From Bacteroidota bacterium (GTDB lineage: Bacteria > Bacteroidota > Bacteroidia > UKL13-3): a stretch of DNA of 64,000 bases. The translations under genes and the position numbers were made by a program. The DNA lies in assembly GCA_027488905.1 (NCBI GenBank), contig JAIYAT010000035.1:434001-498000 (forward strand), written 5' to 3'. Shown one piece after another: positions 8,406 through 17,166 of this stretch. The notes under the pieces are model-generated. The model made no database searches, was not told the DNA's origin, and saw nothing but the letters and a program-made list of their open reading frames with translations. The stretch's first letter is position 1. Every line of letters begins with the position of its first letter.

Positions 8406-11015
8406 ATGTCTATAAAACCTTATCTTTTGTTACTAGCCTTGCTTTTTTGCAAGCCAGCATTTTCACAATTATTCTTCGTTGATTTCAACGAAACAGAAAC
8501 CCTTAATGATTACATTTCTGCAACAACACCAGCAAACCGGTTTTTTAATGCAATTGGCAGTTCGGGTGCAGGGGTGCAAGCAAACATTTCCCAGCAAATG
8601 CTTAACTTCACAAGAAGTGGAAGCAATACAGGTTCATTTTCAAGAACAACCAACTTTAGTGGTAGTCCCCAAGCATTAGCCCTTAAATTACAACTTAAAA
8701 TTGCCGACAACACCAGTGCACAAACAACTGCCGCCGTGCTACAAATTGGTTCTGGTTTTGGAACCTCAAACGCTGCAGAAAGCAATTCAAATGTGCATAG
8801 TAGAATTGGCATTAATTTTACGGCTAACACTGGTGAATTTACCCTCAGAGATTTAGGCACAAGTACAAACTCAAGCGCCGTTTCTGGCACACAAAACATT
8901 TTATGGGTAATTAACAACACTGGAAGTACTATATTTTATCGCACACCAACAGGAGGCATAGATACTTTAGTAAATGACGCCTGGGATTTGTGGGCTGGGA
9001 ATACAAAATTATTTAATGATAGAAATGCCTTAACAACTTCCCAAACTTTAGATGATTTTAAATTTGCTTTTACCAATGGCAGTGGAAAGATTTCATTTGA
9101 CCAAATACAAGTAGATGTACCAAGTTCCTTAAACCACTTTAGAAGCGCTGTTGCCAATGGAAATTGGTTCAACACCACCCATTGGGAAATGTCTTTGGAT
9201 AGCCAAAACTGGGTTTCAGCAACGAGCTACCCCGCAGCAAATGCAGCCTCAATTTTCATAAGAGCATTCCACCAAATACAGTTTAGTCAGAACAGCAGTG
9301 CCCTTTTTTGCGCAGTGAGTAACCTACTCATTTCTGCCAATTCAAGCCTGCATATTGGTAGTTTGGGAGATTCATCTAATTTAAATTCAAACCATACCTT
9401 TTCAATAGCCAAGCAAAGTGCAACCTCAGATTTTCTCAATAATGGACATCTGCAAGTCAATGAAAATGCCCATTTGCAATGCAAAGGAATATTGGTAAAT
9501 AATGGCAGTTTTACAATTAAATCATCTGCTGCCGGCACTGGTAATATTGGCAACTCCAATGGAGGCAGTGTTTTAGGTATAGCCTCTGTAGAAAGATACA
9601 TACCAGCTAATGGTAGAAGAAATAGGAGTCTAAGCACACCCATTTCAAATAATACTTTACTTGATTGGAGGGGAGAAATATTTATTACAGGAAACGGTTC
9701 AGGAAACACTTTAGGATCAACAAACAGCAATGGCTTTGATGCAACCTTAACCAATAACCCAAGTGTGTTTTGGTACAATGAAGCAGATACAGGAAATGTA
9801 AATTTAGGGTGGAGAGCAGCCACAAATATCAATAATCCATTGATACCTGGAAGAGGGTACAAAGTTATGGTGCGTGGTGATCGTTCAGATTTAGGCAGAT
9901 TAAACGGAACGAATAATACCCAGAATGCGGTAACCTTAGTGAGCACAGGAACAATCAATCAAGGTGATTTTACCTTTCCTACTTCAAATGTCACATGGAG
10001 TGGTAATGGCTCAAATGACGGTTGGTGTTTTGTAGGAAACCCCTACCCTGCAAGCATTAATTGGAATGCTGCTGCAGGCTGGCAAAGGACGAATGTGGAT
10101 GCTGGAGCAATTGCAATTTGGAATCCGCAAACTAATTCTTATGCTTACTCTGTGAATACGGTTGGAGGTGCAAATCCAAGTGGTTTTTCCATCAACGGCG
10201 GGTCAAATATTATTTCCTCTCATCAAGCATTTTTTGTAAGGACAACAGGTAGTAATCCAAGTTTGGGTTGCAATGAGAATGTAAAATCGAGCAATGCCCC
10301 AAGCGCATTGTTTAAAAACAACAAAAGTAATTTAATAAAGATTAGTTTAGAAAAGGATATTTATAACAAAGATGAAGCAATTGTTCGGTTTGACCCTAAC
10401 TATTCGAAAGATGAAAAAGAGTTTGAAGACCTTGCTAAACTAAATAACCCAGTAGTAAATATTGGTACCGGGCAAAATTCCAAGCGCTGGTTGGCTTTTA
10501 ATGCCTTGCCCCTATATTTAGAGCAAAAATTTTCAATTCCAATTTACACAGAAATTGCAGGTGGAGACTCAGGCCTTTTGGTAATTGAATTAAAAGAGGT
10601 AGGTAATTTTCAAGAAGTTGTTTTAACAGACATATTATATAAAAAGCATTATGCAATTGAAAATAGGTTTGAACAAAAGTTTCTGTTCAAAGAAACTGGG
10701 TCAAATCTCGCTAGATTTTTATTGACTGGCAGACATAATATCCCGCTTGGTGATGTAAGAAATATCCCAGAAAAATTTATCATTTATCCCAATCCATTTC
10801 AGGATGAAGTTTGGATAAATGGGGGGCAAAAGGGAAGCAAATCTGTTGAAGTAAATCTATTGGATTTGACTGGTAAAGCCATTCTAACACAAGTATTTCT
10901 CTCAAAAGAAGAAGGCAATTTAAAAATAAATTTAAATGGCCTTGCAAATGGTGTTTACCTCCTTCAGGTCATAAGTGCTGAACAAACAATACAACAAAAA
11001 ATCATTAAACAATAA
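8406..11015 (+). CDS. Large secreted protein with T9SS type A sorting domain
   Basis: 869 residues. A signal peptide ends at 'CKPAFSQ' (about residue 21). A long Ser/Thr/Asn-rich beta-structured body follows, including a lectin-like N-terminal stretch. The C-terminal ~80 residues have the T9SS type A form: 'IYPNPFQDEVWI', 'VNLLDLTGKAIL', 'NLNGLANGVYLLQVI', 'QQKIIKQ'. It is therefore expected to cross the outer membrane by type IX secretion and become surface-attached or released. I see no catalytic motif. A structured leader precedes it, and two small genes follow at 14 bp and with an ATGA overlap, suggesting one transcript. Confidence 0.85.
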   Translation: MSIKPYLLLLALLFCKPAFSQLFFVDFNETETLNDYISATTPANRFFNAIGSSGAGVQANISQQMLNFTRSGSNTGSFSRTTNFSGSPQALALKLQLKIADNTSAQTTAAVLQIGSGFGTSNAAESNSNVHSRIGINFTANTGEFTLRDLGTSTNSSAVSGTQNILWVINNTGSTIFYRTPTGGIDTLVNDAWDLWAGNTKLFNDRNALTTSQTLDDFKFAFTNGSGKISFDQIQVDVPSSLNHFRSAVANGNWFNTTHWEMSLDSQNWVSATSYPAANAASIFIRAFHQIQFSQNSSALFCAVSNLLISANSSLHIGSLGDSSNLNSNHTFSIAKQSATSDFLNNGHLQVNENAHLQCKGILVNNGSFTIKSSAAGTGNIGNSNGGSVLGIASVERYIPANGRRNRSLSTPISNNTLLDWRGEIFITGNGSGNTLGSTNSNGFDATLTNNPSVFWYNEADTGNVNLGWRAATNINNPLIPGRGYKVMVRGDRSDLGRLNGTNNTQNAVTLVSTGTINQGDFTFPTSNVTWSGNGSNDGWCFVGNPYPASINWNAAAGWQRTNVDAGAIAIWNPQTNSYAYSVNTVGGANPSGFSINGGSNIISSHQAFFVRTTGSNPSLGCNENVKSSNAPSALFKNNKSNLIKISLEKDIYNKDEAIVRFDPNYSKDEKEFEDLAKLNNPVVNIGTGQNSKRWLAFNALPLYLEQKFSIPIYTEIAGGDSGLLVIELKEVGNFQEVVLTDILYKKHYAIENRFEQKFLFKETGSNLARFLLTGRHNIPLGDVRNIPEKFIIYPNPFQDEVWINGGQKGSKSVEVNLLDLTGKAILTQVFLSKEEGNLKINLNGLANGVYLLQVISAEQTIQQKIIKQ

Positions 11016-11028
11016 ATACCTATAAACC

Positions 11029-11235
11029 ATGAAAAAATCAATCAAGCTATTTGCCTTACTTTTTATGCTAGTAATAAATATTAATTTACTAATTGCGCAA
11101 CCAGAACAAGATGAAGATATTGATGATGTTCCAGTAGACGCAGGAATAAGTTTATTAGCTGGCGCTGGTGCTGTTTTTGGCATTAAAAAGATGAATAAAA
11201 AGTATTCACTTAAAGAAAAATCGCCCAAATCATGA
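11029..11235 (+). CDS. Small secreted protein with C-terminal sorting-signal-like tail
   Basis: 68 residues: an N-terminal signal peptide (to about 'NLLIAQ'), a short acidic linker (PEQDEDIDD), then the tripartite end 'VPVDAG' + hydrophobic 'ISLLAGAGAVFGI' + basic 'KKMNKKYSLKEK'. A motif, one membrane span and a positive tail form the layout of PEP-CTERM-class sorting signals. The motif resembles the 'PID-CTERM' tails annotated in Bacteroidota, a family name I recall but cannot check. No recognisable exosortase gene is in the window. It overlaps the next gene by ATGA, so translation is probably coupled. Confidence 0.7.
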   Translation: MKKSIKLFALLFMLVININLLIAQPEQDEDIDDVPVDAGISLLAGAGAVFGIKKMNKKYSLKEKSPKS

Positions 11236-11774
11236 AATCATTTTTCAAAAAGTTAGGGTTTGACTTACTTTTCATTTCGATTGGTTTGGTTCAAACGCTA
11301 ACCTTATCTTACTTGATTAATAACTTTTATTACTATACTAACAATGAAGTTAACTTATTTCATGAAGTACAATCAGAAATTGATTTTCAAATAGCAGGAG
11401 CAACTTTCGTGAACAAATACGGTCAAATTAAAATAAAACCTTATGACTTAAGTATAATGACCCAAAATAAAATCACCGAATTAAGGCAACTATTTATTCA
11501 GCTACTTTTCTTAATTCCTATCATTCCAGCAGTAATTTTATTATTTTATTTGACAATGGCTCAACTATCCATGTTGGCAAAAAGAAGGAAATTGTGTTTA
11601 GGCATAATTGGACTAATATTTTTAGGGATAATTATTAGCGTAAATTGGATAAAACTTCAAAACCAAAGTTTCTCCGTTTCAGAAGTGTTTCTCTCTCTTA
11701 TTGAATTGATTGCGATTGGAATCATGCTGTTTTTTATGGCTAAACAATCTACTTTTAAAACAAAATATGATTAA
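11232..11774 (+). CDS. Four-helix membrane protein coupled to the small sorting-tail protein
   Basis: 180 residues with four hydrophobic segments (about 10-30, 88-108, 122-140 and 150-170) and a ~55-residue non-membrane stretch after the first. The order of loop, helix, 'KRRKLCLG' basic turn, helix containing 'VNWIKL', and final helix recalls the C-terminal half of exosortases. However, the catalytic Cys, Arg and His of that family are not visible. I therefore call it an uncharacterised membrane protein. Its start overlaps the preceding stop (ATGA), which argues for a shared function. Confidence 0.65.
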   Translation: MKSFFKKLGFDLLFISIGLVQTLTLSYLINNFYYYTNNEVNLFHEVQSEIDFQIAGATFVNKYGQIKIKPYDLSIMTQNKITELRQLFIQLLFLIPIIPAVILLFYLTMAQLSMLAKRRKLCLGIIGLIFLGIIISVNWIKLQNQSFSVSEVFLSLIELIAIGIMLFFMAKQSTFKTKYD

Positions 11775-11831
11775 ACCAAGGCTTATAATTCTTGATTAAA
11801 ATTAATTATAAGAAATTAGATTAAATTAGTG

Positions 11832-11861
11832 TTGCATATCAACATATTAACCCTATATTTG
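11832..11861 (+). promoter_or_regulatory. rpsA promoter (Bacteroidota type)
   Basis: TTG at 11832-11834, 19-nt spacer, perfect TAnnTTTG element TATATTTG at 11854-11861. Transcription would begin near 11865, leaving a leader of about 29 nt before the TTG start of rpsA. Confidence 0.75.
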
Positions 11862-11876
11862 CCCGCTTTTATAGCG

Positions 11877-11883
11877 AAAGGAG
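11877..11883 (+). promoter_or_regulatory. Shine-Dalgarno AAAGGAG upstream of rpsA
   Basis: AAAGGAG ends ten bases before the TTG at 11894 and supports that non-ATG start. SD sequences are rare in Bacteroidota messages, and I did not see an equally good one before the other genes here. Confidence 0.65.
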
Positions 11884-11893
11884 ATTTAATTAA

Positions 11894-13699
11894 TTGTCAC
11901 AAAACACAAATCAAACTACATCCACTCCCGAAATGGATTTCGACTGGAGCATGGACAATGCCGGCTTCGGCGGCTACAGCCAGGAAGAGCACAGCAAGCT
12001 TGCGTCTCTTTACGAAAACACTCTCAATGCCTTCAATGAAAAGGAAATTGTTAAAGGTACAGTTGTTGGTTTCACCGACAAAGAAGTTGTATTAAACATT
12101 GGATTCAAATCTGATGGTTTAATCGCACGTACCGAGTTCCGCGACATGCCGGATCTCAAAATTGGTGATACTGTTGAAGTATTACTAGAAACAAAAGAAG
12201 ACCTTAACGGTCAGCTTATTCTAAGCCGCAAAAAAGCGATGAGCGAGCGTGCTTGGGAAAACATTCTTGCTGCTCATGACAATGACATAGTAGTGAATGG
12301 TTATGTAAAAACCCGCACCAAAGGCGGTTTAGTTGTTGATGTTTACGGCATCGATACGTTTTTACCTGGTTCACAAATCGACACTAAGCCTATCAAGGAT
12401 TATGATGTTTATGTGGGTCAAACAATGCCATTTAAAGTGGTAAAAGTGAATCACGCTTTTAAAAATGTGGTAATTTCTCATAAAGTATTAATTGAGGAAG
12501 ACATCGAAAAACAAAAAGTTGACATCTTATCTAGATTAGAAAAAGGTCAGGTTTTGGAAGGAACTGTGAAAAACATGACTTCATTTGGTGTATTCATCGA
12601 TTTAGGTGGTGTGGATGGTTTACTTCACATTACTGATATTTCGTGGGGTCGCATCAATCACCCAGAAGAAGTACTTACAATGGATCAAAAAATCAATGTA
12701 GTAGTACTTGATTTTGATGATGAAAAGAAACGTATTTCTCTTGGCTTAAAACAATTAGGTGCTCACCCTTGGGATTCATTAGCAGAAAACCTTTCAGTTG
12801 GTGCTAAGGTAACAGGTAAAATTGTTAACATCGCTGATTACGGTGCTTTCTTAGAAATTGCTCCTGGTGTTGAAGGTTTAATTCACGTAAGTGAAATGAG
12901 CTGGAGTCAACATTTACGTAGCCCACAAGATTTCTTGAAAATGGGTGACGATATGGAAGCAGTTATTTTAACGCTTGAAAAAGAAGAGCGTAAAATGTCT
13001 CTTGGTATCAAACAATTGAAAGCAGATCCTTGGGTTAATATTCAAGAAAGATATCCTGTTGGTTCACGCCATAAAGGTATTGTGCGCAATATGACCAACT
13101 ATGGTTTATTTGTTGAATTAGAAGAAGGTGTAGATGGTTTAGTTCACGTAAGTGACCTTAGCTGGACTAAGAAAATCAAGCATCCGAACGAATTCGTAAA
13201 AGTTAACCAAGAATTGGATGTACTAGTTTTAGAGATGGATTTAGAAAACCGTCGCTTAAGCTTAGGACACAAACAATTGGATGAGAATCCTTGGGAAGCA
13301 TTCGATACTTTGTTCTCTGTAGGTTCTGAGCACGAAGGTACTATTCTTAAAATCGAAGATAAGAGTGCAATCGTTGCGCTTCCTTACGGTGTTGAAGGTT
13401 ATGCTCCATTGAAGCAGTTATTAAAAGAAGATAAGAAAACAGCTAAAGAAGATGAAACTCTTAACTTTAAAGTAACTGAGTTTAATAAAGAAAACCGCAG
13501 AATCGTTCTATCTCACACTGCCCTTTGGAAAGAAGAAGTTGAAGTGAAGAAAGAGGGTGAGATTAAGAAAAAAGAAGACGAAAAGGATAAAGCTAGCAAA
13601 GCTGCTAAGAAATTAAATGAATCAAATGAAAAATCAACATTTGGTGATATTGGTGGATTAGCTGAATTGAAGGCTAAAATGGAAGGTAGCAAAGACTAG
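11894..13699 (+). CDS. rpsA: 30S ribosomal protein S1
   Basis: 601 residues with six S1/OB-fold RNA-binding repeats (roughly 50-117, 132-197, 217-288, 303-375, 390-462, 477-545). The central repeats carry the conserved 'SFGVFIDLGGVDGLLHITDISWGR' pattern and its variants 'DYGAFLEI...HVSEMSW' and 'NYGLFVEL...HVSDLSW'. A Lys/Glu-rich tail follows (about 550-601). It binds mRNA on the small subunit. The chosen start is TTG at 11894, supported by an SD and by the N-terminal region; an internal ATG at residue 14 is the alternative. It is monocistronic, between a strong promoter and a strong terminator. Codon use and GC are slightly higher than in neighbours, as for highly expressed genes. Confidence 0.96.
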   Translation: MSQNTNQTTSTPEMDFDWSMDNAGFGGYSQEEHSKLASLYENTLNAFNEKEIVKGTVVGFTDKEVVLNIGFKSDGLIARTEFRDMPDLKIGDTVEVLLETKEDLNGQLILSRKKAMSERAWENILAAHDNDIVVNGYVKTRTKGGLVVDVYGIDTFLPGSQIDTKPIKDYDVYVGQTMPFKVVKVNHAFKNVVISHKVLIEEDIEKQKVDILSRLEKGQVLEGTVKNMTSFGVFIDLGGVDGLLHITDISWGRINHPEEVLTMDQKINVVVLDFDDEKKRISLGLKQLGAHPWDSLAENLSVGAKVTGKIVNIADYGAFLEIAPGVEGLIHVSEMSWSQHLRSPQDFLKMGDDMEAVILTLEKEERKMSLGIKQLKADPWVNIQERYPVGSRHKGIVRNMTNYGLFVELEEGVDGLVHVSDLSWTKKIKHPNEFVKVNQELDVLVLEMDLENRRLSLGHKQLDENPWEAFDTLFSVGSEHEGTILKIEDKSAIVALPYGVEGYAPLKQLLKEDKKTAKEDETLNFKVTEFNKENRRIVLSHTALWKEEVEVKKEGEIKKKEDEKDKASKAAKKLNESNEKSTFGDIGGLAELKAKMEGSKD

Positions 13700-13718
13700 T
13701 TCTTTCACTTTCTAAGAT

Positions 13719-13757
13719 AAAAATAGGCCGTCCCAAAAGGATGGCCTATTTTTTTTA
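13719..13757 (+). terminator. Strong terminator after rpsA
   Basis: AAATAGGCCGTCC (13721-13733) pairs with GGATGGCCTATTT (13739-13751) around a CAAAA loop, followed by a T run. Confidence 0.93.
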
Positions 13758-13806
13758 GTATTTTTCTAGTTGCATTGCCTATTTTTACCCTTCAAAATTT
13801 ACTACT

Positions 13807-14337
13807 ATGTCTATTAGAAAACCCTTCAACTTAAAACAATGGATTGATGATAATAAGCATTTATTAAAACCACCTGTTGCCAATAAAAATTTATATCCGG
13901 AAGGTTCAGATTATATTGTGATGATTGTAGGTGGACCAAATGCTAGAAAAGACTACCATTACAACGAAACAGAAGAATTATTCTATCAATTAGAAGGAAA
14001 TATCACAGTTAATATACAGGAAGAGGGCAAAGCCGTACCTATCCATTTAGGCCCTGGCGATATGTTTCTTTGTCCTGCAGGAATTCCACATTCCCCGGGT
14101 AGAACAGAAGGCTCAATTGGCTTAGTAATTGAAAGAGTTAGACAAGGAAAAGGCTTTAAAGATGGTTTACTTTGGTTTTGCGAAAAATGCAATCATAAAC
14201 TGCATGAGACTTACTTCGAACTCAAAAATATAGAAACTGATTTTCAACCGCATTTTAAACACTATTATAGTTCTGAAGACCTTAGAACTTGCAAAAACTG
14301 CGGACATGTAATGGAATCAGATCCTAGGTTTTTATAA
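13807..14337 (+). CDS. nbaC: 3-hydroxyanthranilate 3,4-dioxygenase
   Basis: 176 residues of the cupin dioxygenase that opens 3-hydroxyanthranilate to 2-amino-3-carboxymuconate semialdehyde in tryptophan catabolism and de novo NAD synthesis. Family marks are 'MIVGGPNARKDYHYNETEELFYQLEG' (iron ligands H and E), 'LGPGDMFLCPAGIPHSP' (third ligand) and the two rubredoxin-like CxxC pairs 'CEKC' and 'CKNC' near the C-terminus, typical of bacterial forms. No other kynurenine-pathway gene is in the window. The amylase gene follows after 8 bp, so they may be co-transcribed by chance. Confidence 0.95.
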   Translation: MSIRKPFNLKQWIDDNKHLLKPPVANKNLYPEGSDYIVMIVGGPNARKDYHYNETEELFYQLEGNITVNIQEEGKAVPIHLGPGDMFLCPAGIPHSPGRTEGSIGLVIERVRQGKGFKDGLLWFCEKCNHKLHETYFELKNIETDFQPHFKHYYSSEDLRTCKNCGHVMESDPRFL

Positions 14338-14345
14338 TAAATACC

Positions 14346-16181
14346 ATGCTAAAAATACAATGGGCTAAAACCATCCTTACTTTAACCCTTTCTCTTTCTC
14401 TTTCTCCTTTCTCTTTCGCTCAAAGCCCTATCCAAGGCAAAACTGCCTATGAAATATTTGTAAGAAGCTTTCAAGACTTTAATGGTGATGGCAAAGGCGA
14501 CTTTGATGGATTGCAAAGTCGCCTAGATTACCTTAACGATGGGAACCCAAATACCTATTCTGATTTAGGAATTGGATTAATTTGGTTAATGCCCATTAAC
14601 CCCTCTCCTAGTTACCATGGATACGACGTTACCAATTATAAAGCGGTAAATCCTGAATATGGCAATATGGAGCAGTTTAAAGAAATGCTAGCTTCTGCTC
14701 ACCAAAGAGGAATCAAGGTTATCATGGATTTGGTTTTAAACCACACCTCTACCAATCACCCTTGGTTTGTGAAATCTGCTGCAAATGACAGTTTCTATAG
14801 AGATTTCTATCGTTGGGAGAATACAGCAATCAATAGTTCTGGCCCTTGGGGACAGCAAGTTTGGCATAATAGAAACGGCAAATATTATTACGGCGTTTTT
14901 TGGAGTGGTATGCCCGACCTTAACTACAATTATAAACCTGTAAGAGATAGCATTTTTGATATGGCCAAATTCTGGCTCAAAGAAGTTGGAGTAGATGGCT
15001 TTAGATTGGATGCTGTGACCTATTTATATGAAGAAGGCAATACCTTAAAACATCATCCAAAAACACTGGCATTCTGGAAAGAATTTAAGGACAGTTGTAA
15101 AACTTGGAATCCAAATGCTTATTTGGTTGCAGAAGTTTGGGACCCGCAAGATGTTATAAAACAATATGCGCCAAACTTCGACCATTGTTTTGAATTTGGT
15201 GTAGCTGGCGGAAACCTTACTGCCATTAATGAAGGTAATCCAAATAACCTTAGGAACGCACTTACCTACGCATTGGCCAATTATGATTTTTCGAATTTCT
15301 TAACCAATCATGACCAAGACCGCATCGCTAGTATCTTTGGGAATAACCAAGCTAAGCTCAAAGCAGCCGCAAGTTTATTGTTGACCCAACCAGGAACTCC
15401 GTATTTATATTATGGCGAAGAAGTAGCCATGTTAGGTTCAAAACCAGATGAAAACATAAGACGTCCAATGCAATGGAGTACAGGTTCTTATGCAGGGTTT
15501 ACAACAGGATTTCCATGGCGTCCACTTAATACTAACTATGCGCAATACAATGTTGCAACTTTAAAGGCAGATTCAAACTCTATTTGGAACCATTACCGAA
15601 AACTCATTCACTTTAGAAACCAATATGAAGCGGTTCATAGCGGTGCATATAAAAACATCATCAGTACGCAAAATGAGGTGTTAATTGCCCACAGGTATGT
15701 AAAAGGGCAAAATGTTTATGTATTGGTTAATACCAGCAGCAATGCATTCGAATCGGTGCAGTTTACCATTTCAAGAGAAGATAATCAAAATGGCAACTTT
15801 CAACTAAAGGATGTGATGTCAAGCCAAAGTTTCAATATTTCATCCTCAAGTTCATTTTTCGGTTTGAACCTAAACATGCAGCCTTACCAAACCCGAATAC
15901 TCATATTTGACAATCCAACCGGACAGGATAATCAGGTTGGTTCAACCCAAAATCTTAGCATTTACCCAAATCCAGCAAGCGAAAAAGTAAGGATAGATTG
16001 GAAAGGATTTTCTCAACAAGTAAGTATTGAACTAATAAGCATGGATGGAAAAGCTATAATCAAAGAAAGTGCTGAAAATAATTTCTTAGAGCTAAACTTA
16101 CCAAAAACAGCTGGTGTATATTTTATAAAGGTCTCCGATTTTTTAGGAAATTCAGTTTATAAAAAATTAATTATTCAATAA
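14346..16181 (+). CDS. Secreted alpha-amylase (GH13) with T9SS type A domain
   Basis: 611 residues. A signal peptide with a repetitive 'TLSLSLSLSPFSFAQ' core is followed by a GH13 (beta/alpha)8 barrel: 'GLIWLMPINPSPSYHGYDVTNY', 'VIMDLVLNHTS', nucleophile region 'GFRLDAV', acid/base region 'LVAEVWD' and 'FLTNHDQDR'. All three catalytic acids are present. A C-terminal beta domain and a T9SS type A tail ('LSIYPNPASEKVRIDW', 'AGVYFIKVSDFLGNSVYKKLIIQ') complete it. It should hydrolyse alpha-glucans outside the cell or on the surface; exact specificity is unclear. The gene lies 8 bp after nbaC. Confidence 0.93.
   Translation: MLKIQWAKTILTLTLSLSLSPFSFAQSPIQGKTAYEIFVRSFQDFNGDGKGDFDGLQSRLDYLNDGNPNTYSDLGIGLIWLMPINPSPSYHGYDVTNYKAVNPEYGNMEQFKEMLASAHQRGIKVIMDLVLNHTSTNHPWFVKSAANDSFYRDFYRWENTAINSSGPWGQQVWHNRNGKYYYGVFWSGMPDLNYNYKPVRDSIFDMAKFWLKEVGVDGFRLDAVTYLYEEGNTLKHHPKTLAFWKEFKDSCKTWNPNAYLVAEVWDPQDVIKQYAPNFDHCFEFGVAGGNLTAINEGNPNNLRNALTYALANYDFSNFLTNHDQDRIASIFGNNQAKLKAAASLLLTQPGTPYLYYGEEVAMLGSKPDENIRRPMQWSTGSYAGFTTGFPWRPLNTNYAQYNVATLKADSNSIWNHYRKLIHFRNQYEAVHSGAYKNIISTQNEVLIAHRYVKGQNVYVLVNTSSNAFESVQFTISREDNQNGNFQLKDVMSSQSFNISSSSSFFGLNLNMQPYQTRILIFDNPTGQDNQVGSTQNLSIYPNPASEKVRIDWKGFSQQVSIELISMDGKAIIKESAENNFLELNLPKTAGVYFIKVSDFLGNSVYKKLIIQ
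14388..14420 (+). repeat. CTTTCT-type hexanucleotide repeat in the amylase signal peptide
   Basis: About five imperfect copies of a CTTTCT unit lie in frame within the hydrophobic core of the signal peptide. Gain or loss of a six-base unit would change its length by two residues (Ser-Leu) without breaking the frame. Confidence 0.6.
15861..15870 (+). repeat. GGTTTGAACC dispersed decamer
   Basis: Inside the amylase gene, read as GGT TTG AAC C (Gly-Leu-Asn). Confidence 0.8.
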
Positions 16182-16249
16182 TATTTTATAGATCGTTTAA
16201 ACCTTTATCTTTTTAATTAGTCCTATTGATATAAAATAAATTATATCGT

Positions 16250-17047
16250 ATGAAAACAAATGGTAAATTCTTGGCTTTGCTCCTTTTATTAATTGGAACC
16301 AGCCTTTTTTCTTGCAAAAAAGAAAACAATGAAGAAAATGAACTGGCCACTTCTGAAGATATGGCCTTGTCTGAAAGCACCTTTGACCAAATTTTCAAAG
16401 AAGTGGATGGCAATGCGAGTGAAAATGGATTGAGAAAATCCTATCCGATTGTAACCATAGACTCTGCGAGCTCTCCTAGAACCATGACAATTGACTATGG
16501 AACTAGCAACTTTTTATGCAACGATGGCAATTACAGAAGAGGAAAAATTATGGTGAGTTGGACAGGAAGGTACAGAGATTTAAATACCGTAATATCCACA
16601 ACTTTTGATAATTTCTATCAAAATGACAATAAAATTGAAGGCAGCAAAACCATCACCAATACTGGTAGAAACGCAAGCGGCCAACTTACTTTTAGCATTG
16701 CAGTAGACGGCAAAATTACTAATACCGCCAATGAAGTTATTACTTGGAAAAGTAATAGAACACGCACTTGGGTGAGTGGAGAAAATACCAAAATTTGGTT
16801 AGATGACAAATACAGCATCAGTGGAGAAGCTAGCGGAATCAATAGGAATGGTTTTACTTTTACCACAAAGATTACCTCTCCCTTGAGTATTGATTTAAGC
16901 TGCCAATGGCGCATTGTTGCTGGAATAATTGAATTAACCCCAGAAAACAAACCAACAAGGACAATAGATTATGGAAATGGCACTTGTGATAGAACAGCAA
17001 CCGTAAGTGTAAGAGGCAGAACTTACACCATTCAACTAAGAAAATAA
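16250..17047 (+). CDS. Putative lipoprotein
   Basis: 265 residues with a lipoprotein signal peptide ending at 'GTSLFSC', so the mature protein should start at the lipidated cysteine (about residue 22). The acidic stretch 'KKENNEENELATSED' follows. The body is beta-rich, with repeated 'TIDYG' segments ('MTIDYGTSNFLC', 'RTIDYGNGTCDRTATV') around cysteines that could form disulfides. This resembles Bacteroidota lipoproteins of unknown function; I do not recognise the family. It is probably monocistronic, with a bidirectional terminator 40 bp after the stop. Confidence 0.8.
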   Translation: MKTNGKFLALLLLLIGTSLFSCKKENNEENELATSEDMALSESTFDQIFKEVDGNASENGLRKSYPIVTIDSASSPRTMTIDYGTSNFLCNDGNYRRGKIMVSWTGRYRDLNTVISTTFDNFYQNDNKIEGSKTITNTGRNASGQLTFSIAVDGKITNTANEVITWKSNRTRTWVSGENTKIWLDDKYSISGEASGINRNGFTFTTKITSPLSIDLSCQWRIVAGIIELTPENKPTRTIDYGNGTCDRTATVSVRGRTYTIQLRK

Positions 17048-17051
17048 TTTA

Positions 17052-17061
17052 GGTTTGAACC
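17052..17061 (+). repeat. GGTTTGAACC dispersed decamer
   Basis: Intergenic copy, four bases after the lipoprotein stop codon and before the shared terminator. Confidence 0.8.
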
Positions 17062-17087
17062 AAAGCTAAGTCAACAAAGTTTGCAAT

Positions 17088-17116
17088 AAAAAAGCCCGAG
17101 CAATCGGGCTTTTTTA
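17088..17116. terminator. Bidirectional terminator between convergent genes
   Basis: AAAAAAGCCCGA, a four-base loop GCAA, then TCGGGCTTTTTT. The A and T arms let it serve both the lipoprotein gene (plus) and the T9SS type B gene (minus). Confidence 0.92.
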
Positions 17117-17166
17117 TTGGTTAAGTTAAATTGAAATCCTTGTAAAATCTTTATTCGCAAATCCTA

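Noticed and set aside
9287-9958. Long open frame on the minus strand inside the 8406-11015 gene
   Set aside because: It is antisense to a clearly secreted T9SS protein, has no family motifs, and its Leu/Pro/Ser-rich composition is that of a complement of an Asn/Ser/Gly-rich gene.
13807-16181. Functional pairing of 3-hydroxyanthranilate dioxygenase with the amylase because of the 8-bp gap
   Set aside because: The pathways are unrelated and no other kynurenine or starch-use gene is nearby; simple gene packing is enough.
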